DNA of 64,000 nt from Bacteroidaceae bacterium (GTDB lineage Bacteria > Bacteroidota > Bacteroidia > Bacteroidales > Bacteroidaceae), in NCBI GenBank assembly GCA_017526905.1, contig JAFXQT010000057.1, positions 1 through 64,000 of the forward strand, in the 5' to 3' direction. A program made the translations under genes and the position numbers. Shown one piece after another: positions 60,501 through 64,000 of the stretch. The notes beneath the pieces are model-generated. The model saw only the letters and a list, made by a program, of their open reading frames with translations, did no database searches and had not been told where the DNA came from. How positions within the stretch are numbered: position 1 is the first letter of the stretch; each line of letters opens with the position of its first letter.

Positions 60501-61485
60501 CCTGAAGCTCACCAAGAGCGATGGCGCATTTGACAAGTTCAGCAACTGGAATGGCCATTATAACCTGGCCTATAAGCCTGCAACAGCTAACACGGCCTCC
60601 ACGCTCACACTGTCAGCCCCAGAAGGCTATGTCATCAAGAGCTATTCGCTGTTGGCAGCCAAGGCATACAGCGCAGCCCATACCTACACGCTTACGGCAG
60701 CGGACGGCACGACAATTACGCCCGCCTTCGCCAATTCCTCAACTGGTTATACCACGCTGAGCGTCACGAACGTCAATGCACAGAGCACCGCCATCAGCGT
60801 GACAACCACTGATGCCAGCAAGTATCTTGCCATTGCCGATTTCGTGGTAACCCTTGTTCCCGCCCCCGCCCTCTCCCTCAACGCCGTGGGCGGCAAGTCC
60901 TATGCCACGCTTTATCTGCCCTATGACGTAAAGACCGACGGACAGACCAAGGCCTACTACGTGGCATCGGTGGCCGGTGGCAGCGCCCGCCTCGTTGAGC
61001 TTACGGGTGGCGAGATTGCGCGCTACACGGCTGCGATACTGGTCAGCGATAACGCCGCCACGAGCACCCCGCTGGTGGCAGCCAGCGGCCTCACGCAGCA
61101 AGTAAGCAAGGCGGACAACCTGCTGAAGGGCACGCTGGTCAGCCGTCCCATCGACCTGGGCGACGCCACCCCCTACTTCTCCATGGGCCGCAAGGACGGG
61201 CAGATCGGCTTCTACAAGTTCCAGAGCGGTGGCAACACCACCATCACCCTCGGCGCCAACAAGGCCTATCTGGACACCAGCGCAGCAACTGGCGAATCGT
61301 CCGGTGCAGTCAAGGGCTTCGTGTTCAGCTTTGACGACCTGCCAACCGGCATCGAAGTCCATGCACTTCCGCCCATAAGTCCAAGCACTTCCGGCCTGAA
61401 GTCCTACGACTTAAGCGGCCGTCGCGTAAGCAATCCCACCAAAGGCATCTACATCGTAGGCCGCCGGAAGGTGGTGGTGAAGTAA
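57568..61485 (+). CDS. Secreted multidomain GH33 sialidase (second of two)
   Basis: The 1305-residue protein has a signal peptide (MNITRTLLSLLLLIGAGTSLCAQ) and starts 13 bp after the first sialidase. It repeats that protein's plan: N-terminal shared domain (VGSQVTSESQIVSGKAYVL), intermediate domain, BNR-associated beta-sandwich, and propeller with YYRIP (about R581). Asp boxes are STDGGLTW, STDNGATW, SDDKGATW and SFDQGATW. About 350 further residues follow the propeller and include beta modules (FDKFSNWNGHYNLAY, SYATLYLPYDV) and the terminal YDLSGRRVSNPTKGIYI signature. It arose by tandem duplication and divergence; the two enzymes may differ in linkage preference. Confidence 0.88.
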   Translation: MNITRTLLSLLLLIGAGTSLCAQTAVIVGSQVTSESQIVSGKAYVLKTGADRYITDNGTNYDVPNSANIATEASVYHLISNGDGSWQIRNLNTGHYWGVPVYNSTLASVDNSSSAGAWSLNFSSGIAYPSAPDANNIIRGIDRSNQKVWGYTTGTNDNHKVYIYETPVLTPPTSLTSGWYHIRWQTLDGQTGTGYANNSDVSGKYVRNYATDATVSSSAYPLYLADAPTSINECAASLVYVDVKETVSQNGRDLSGVHCSLRSANGHYIATNGTASTTATDNYCILVSSSTPNIATITSNYSGTRYSLVPMGGDATPYIGQTAQNKFPQVNMYAANPAYLGLEAWTVVYQGEGQVTCSNANLQGLNKVYNGGTFFFTTGTTPVATDFTAETTGLATKIDATGKRITIAPSATLTTSDLAIIQGNESTGKGNTQQALLRLKLTPSAAELTPTALSITLTGADQLSNVAVYTTTIDQLHAAAASPVKVSDNVAPAASLDIPLTMSQLAAGESIYLWVTADVKSNATELGSIDAAITGITYDNWAGTSHTLELTSVGNPDGQMRIYKQQTALWTPDYANTKYYRIPTMLNTADGGIVALTDYRHDHPYDLGKNASNGVGAHVVDVVARRSTDGGLTWQDEVVVAAGDGTNAATYGFGDPAIVRDADGTLHCLMAAGNASYASGMLHVGYSKSTDNGATWSAVEDIYGDIDKGGLTITSAFVTGGKGVTFGNGRMAFAFLGKVSGTTNIYPIYSDDKGATWYIQPTVAYGGGDESKLEIMNDGSLLLSVRKGSYNGTAVRSYNRTTGDASADGIASWGTAANWGSEMNANGCNADILYYNRSTEDASRPDVIFHTLTKAYNTFRKDLRLYMSFDQGATWQEAFQLQPGYAAYSSMQKLANGDLAIIYEDGSIGNKDKQDCYAINYVVISSETINEKIDELYGAAYDTPEKEVKVVYGTTAESSFGSISDGTWTSNADSGLAGLKLTKSDGAFDKFSNWNGHYNLAYKPATANTASTLTLSAPEGYVIKSYSLLAAKAYSAAHTYTLTAADGTTITPAFANSSTGYTTLSVTNVNAQSTAISVTTTDASKYLAIADFVVTLVPAPALSLNAVGGKSYATLYLPYDVKTDGQTKAYYVASVAGGSARLVELTGGEIARYTAAILVSDNAATSTPLVAASGLTQQVSKADNLLKGTLVSRPIDLGDATPYFSMGRKDGQIGFYKFQSGGNTTITLGANKAYLDTSAATGESSGAVKGFVFSFDDLPTGIEVHALPPISPSTSGLKSYDLSGRRVSNPTKGIYIVGRRKVVVK

Positions 61486-61535
61486 CAGCCGGCATTATCA
61501 TCAATGAAAACAAACAAGCAAACATACACACAGCA

Positions 61536-61712
61536 ATGAAACGTTATAACACACCCACAACAAGCGTACTCTACATCCACACGGAACGCTTGCTCCAGGA
61601 CTCCCTCAAAGTGGACAGCAAGAACAAGGTAGAGGACATGGAGGATATAGGTTTCGTGAAAGAAGATGCCGCCCGCGATGGTGGCATCTGGGACAACGAC
61701 TGGAACGACTAA
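61536..61712 (+). CDS. 58-residue acidic peptide with C-terminal WDNDW motif
   Basis: The frame begins MKRYNTPTTSVLYIHTERLL and ends GGIWDNDWND, with an acidic middle (KVEDMEDIGFVKED). It lies 50 bp after the second sialidase and 13 bp before the M60 peptidase in the same operon. It parallels the 65-residue peptide at 1989-2186 in opening, charge and ending. No signal peptide is evident. Function is unknown. Confidence 0.65.
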   Translation: MKRYNTPTTSVLYIHTERLLQDSLKVDSKNKVEDMEDIGFVKEDAARDGGIWDNDWND

Positions 61713-61725
61713 GCAACACACGCGT

Positions 61726-64000
61726 ATGAGATACCATCACCTTATCGGCCTCCTGTTCCTGCTCCTGGCCGGAACGGCGCAGGCAGCCGTTACATCGGGC
61801 TATTACCGCATCAAGAGCAACCATTACGCCGGGCGGTACATCGGCGAAAACGCCAGCCACCGCCTCATCACCGCCACGGACATCAGCCAGACGGACTACA
61901 GCTTCGTGTGGTACCTGACAGTGAACGGCTCCAATGTGACCATCAAGAATGCAGTGACGCAGCGCACCGTGCAACGGCTATACTCCAAATCTGTGCAGTA
62001 CAGCACATCGGCTGTCAAGACCGACAACGTCTTTACACTTGCTGCCAGTGGAGACACTTACACCTTCACTGACTACGACAACTGCGGCCTGCACTGTGAC
62101 GCAAGCTACAATATTGTGCAATGGTACACCAGTGCTGATGCCAACAAATGGATCATCGAGGCTGTCACCCCGAATGCCACCGAGCTGGCTGCGCAGCAGG
62201 CAGCCGCACAACTAACGGTATCGTCTGGCAACTATCGCATCTACAGCAATGCCTACGACGGCAAGTATGTTACGGAGAACAGCAGCAGTCATACGCTGGT
62301 GACCGGTGCGCGGTCCGACAACAACTACGCACAGGTGTGGTATCTGGACGTCAACGCCGACGGCGAGGTCACCATCAAGAACGTGTTGACCGACCGCTAC
62401 GTGCAGCTACAAGGCAACAACTCCAGCCAATACGTCACCGACACCGGCACCGCCACGTTCGCACTGGGCGAGACGAAGGGCGACAGCTACAACACCTACA
62501 CCTTCGTGAACGGGGGTGGCAGCGCCGGTTTCCATTGTGCCGCCACGCAGTCGTACAACGTGGTGTATTGGTGGGATGCCAGCTCCGTAGCCTCAGTGTG
62601 GCGCGTGGAAGCTGCAGAAGTCGATGCCGATGCCCTGGCTGCGCAGAAGGCAGCACTACAGGCTGTCAGCGCAGACCAGCTGACCCAATTCTTCACCACC
62701 ACCGCCTGCACGGAACTGAACAGCAGCTACGCCTCAATGACCGACGAGGCCTTGCGCTCGGCTATGAGCGCACTGCCCACCACCGTGCAGGACATGGCCG
62801 TGAAGGTGAAGAACAACGCATGGACCACTTACGGAGGGTGGGACAAGACAGAGCGCACCTTCCGCGTGGCCGACTATAAGGCTTACAGCAGCGGCGACCG
62901 CTGGACGGGTATCGTGGGCTACGGCCACCATTTCGGACGCCTCAGCAACCCCACCGGCATCTATGCCGATGCGGGCGACATCTTGCAAGTGTATGTAGGC
63001 AACGTGCCCGATGGGCAGCGCATAGCCCTCGAAGTGGCCGGCTATGGACAGGCGGCAGGCTCCGTCTATGCCCTGAACGAGGGAATGAATACACTGCTCA
63101 TCGCCGCAGCCGGCAACTGTTTCGTGTTCTACGAAGTGGATAACACGACGAGCGGTACCGAACCTTACACCCCCATCGCCAATTATGCCCCTGTCACCGT
63201 GCACATCGAGGGTGGCACTGTCCAGGGCTGCATGGATCTCACACGGGGCTTCACCGACACCGATTTCGCAGCCATGGCCACCTATCTCTTCAAAAAGGAG
63301 ACCGTCTGCCTCAAGAGCACCACGCACGTATTCAACCTTAACAAGACGCTGCTTGTCGGCGCACTGCCATCACTGGCCGAACCCAAGGTGGAGGAGATGA
63401 TGGCCTTCTGGACGGGCACAGCTCAGCTTGAAGACAATCTCTGTGCACGCGCCGACTTCGACACCTACTGCAACAACATCTACTCCGTAACCGGACACGC
63501 CGGCAGTGGAAACCCCAACGCCACTACCTACGGAACCAACTACTTCGAAGCGGCCTATCCCGGCCTCTTCAATGCCGACCAACTCAAGCAAAGCAGCGGT
63601 GGCTTGTGGACCATTGCACACGAACAGGGCCACAATCGCCAGAAACTTATTCAGCTCATTGGTACCACGGAGATTTCCAATAATATGTTCTCCAATGCAG
63701 CCATGGATTGGCAGGGGCGATACACCTCGCGCACCAATACCCTGCAGAGCTCCTTTGAGCGCTGGCAAGAGGGCCTCTCTTGGCCCCAGCGTGTGGCATC
63801 TGGTGGCACGTGGGATTGCCTGAGCATGTACACCCAGCTCTACCGCTATTTCCATCAGGCAGGCTACGATACCAACTTCTATCCCAACCTCTTCCGCGCC
63901 TTCCGTGCCTCGCCCATGACTCTCAGAGCAGGCACGCCCGTGCCAGCTTCGGAGGATTACCTGAAGTTCTACCAAACATGCTGTGACGTTGCCAAGCTCG
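61726..64000 (+). CDS. Secreted M60-family (enhancin-like) metallopeptidase, 3' end cut by window
   Basis: The frame starts at MRYHHLIGLLFLLLAGTAQA (signal peptide) and runs open to the window end (758 codons seen). Two related N-terminal beta domains (SGYYRIKSNHYAGRYIGE; SGNYRIYSNAYDGKYVTE) are followed by a helical linker and the M60 region. It includes VTVHIEGGTVQGCMDLTRG, the gluzincin motif HEQGH (H632-H636) and a downstream Glu in GTTEISNN (about E649) as third zinc ligand. M60 peptidases of gut bacteria cut mucin-type O-glycoproteins. Placement behind two sialidases supports a mucin-degrading role. Confidence 0.9.
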   Translation, partial: MRYHHLIGLLFLLLAGTAQAAVTSGYYRIKSNHYAGRYIGENASHRLITATDISQTDYSFVWYLTVNGSNVTIKNAVTQRTVQRLYSKSVQYSTSAVKTDNVFTLAASGDTYTFTDYDNCGLHCDASYNIVQWYTSADANKWIIEAVTPNATELAAQQAAAQLTVSSGNYRIYSNAYDGKYVTENSSSHTLVTGARSDNNYAQVWYLDVNADGEVTIKNVLTDRYVQLQGNNSSQYVTDTGTATFALGETKGDSYNTYTFVNGGGSAGFHCAATQSYNVVYWWDASSVASVWRVEAAEVDADALAAQKAALQAVSADQLTQFFTTTACTELNSSYASMTDEALRSAMSALPTTVQDMAVKVKNNAWTTYGGWDKTERTFRVADYKAYSSGDRWTGIVGYGHHFGRLSNPTGIYADAGDILQVYVGNVPDGQRIALEVAGYGQAAGSVYALNEGMNTLLIAAAGNCFVFYEVDNTTSGTEPYTPIANYAPVTVHIEGGTVQGCMDLTRGFTDTDFAAMATYLFKKETVCLKSTTHVFNLNKTLLVGALPSLAEPKVEEMMAFWTGTAQLEDNLCARADFDTYCNNIYSVTGHAGSGNPNATTYGTNYFEAAYPGLFNADQLKQSSGGLWTIAHEQGHNRQKLIQLIGTTEISNNMFSNAAMDWQGRYTSRTNTLQSSFERWQEGLSWPQRVASGGTWDCLSMYTQLYRYFHQAGYDTNFYPNLFRAFRASPMTLRAGTPVPASEDYLKFYQTCCDVAKL

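Overview
The window is 64 kb of high-GC chromosomal DNA from a member of the Bacteroidota, most likely a Prevotellaceae-like gut Bacteroidales. The reasons are: many promoters with the Bacteroidota -7 box TAnnTTTG; no Shine-Dalgarno pattern; a Na+-pumping methylmalonyl-CoA decarboxylase operon; a PadR-PspC pair; an Mrp ATPase without the CxxC motif; BACON and fimbrillin-type lipoproteins; and many secreted glycoside hydrolases. Genus and species cannot be fixed from the sequence alone. No rRNA, tRNA, CRISPR array or complete insertion sequence was found.

Layout. 1-2186: 3' part of a secreted repeat protein and a 65-residue peptide. 2230-6955: methylmalonyl-CoA decarboxylase operon (mmdA, an OadG-like subunit, a biotin carrier with two biotinyl domains, mmdB), closed by a strong hairpin. 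7008-10805 (minus): a secreted beta-rich protein and a GH29 alpha-L-fucosidase. 10921-14129: xseA, xseB and a serine-type sulfatase. 14256-28363: an operon of six secreted carbohydrate enzymes (GH43, GH97, GH3, GH2, a double GH43, GH27). 28456-31017 (minus): GPH sugar symporter and cytoplasmic GH43. 31242-38203: sialate O-acetylesterase-type SGNH esterase, a membrane-tethered propeller/AraC regulator and a GH51 arabinofuranosidase. 38590-43044: padR, pspC-like, ilvE and trmB. 43045-44018: a 974-bp convergent gap full of repeats. 44019-51383 (minus): three lipoproteins and a Kelch-TM-AraC regulator. 51627-54554: Mrp-type ATPase, two tiny membrane proteins and enolase. 54798-64000: two GH33 sialidases, a 58-residue peptide and an M60 metallopeptidase cut by the window end.

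How the genes work together. The 9-38 kb region looks like a hemicellulose or arabinogalactan degradation locus without SusC/SusD. Secreted alpha-galactosidases, arabinofuranosidase, beta-galactosidase, beta-xylosidase, esterase, sulfatase and fucosidase would trim side chains; the GPH symporter would import oligosaccharides for the cytoplasmic GH43. Complex arabinoxylan is the best guess, but this is inference. The 55-64 kb region looks like a mucin/sialoglycoprotein module: sialidases uncap O-glycans and the M60 peptidase cuts the glycopeptide. The mmd operon would couple propionate formation from succinate to Na+ export.

Most unusual signals. (1) A 39-bp palindromic repeat family sits in intergenic DNA and also in frame inside trmB (three copies, two as an inverted pair) and at the start of a GH43 gene. 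(2) Five 16-bp copies occur at an exact 23-bp period between two convergent genes, near a roughly 140-bp composite palindrome. (3) Two regulators join a periplasmic propeller directly to a cytoplasmic AraC domain with no kinase or receiver. (4) Short peptides ending in a WDxDW motif follow surface proteins at both ends of the window.
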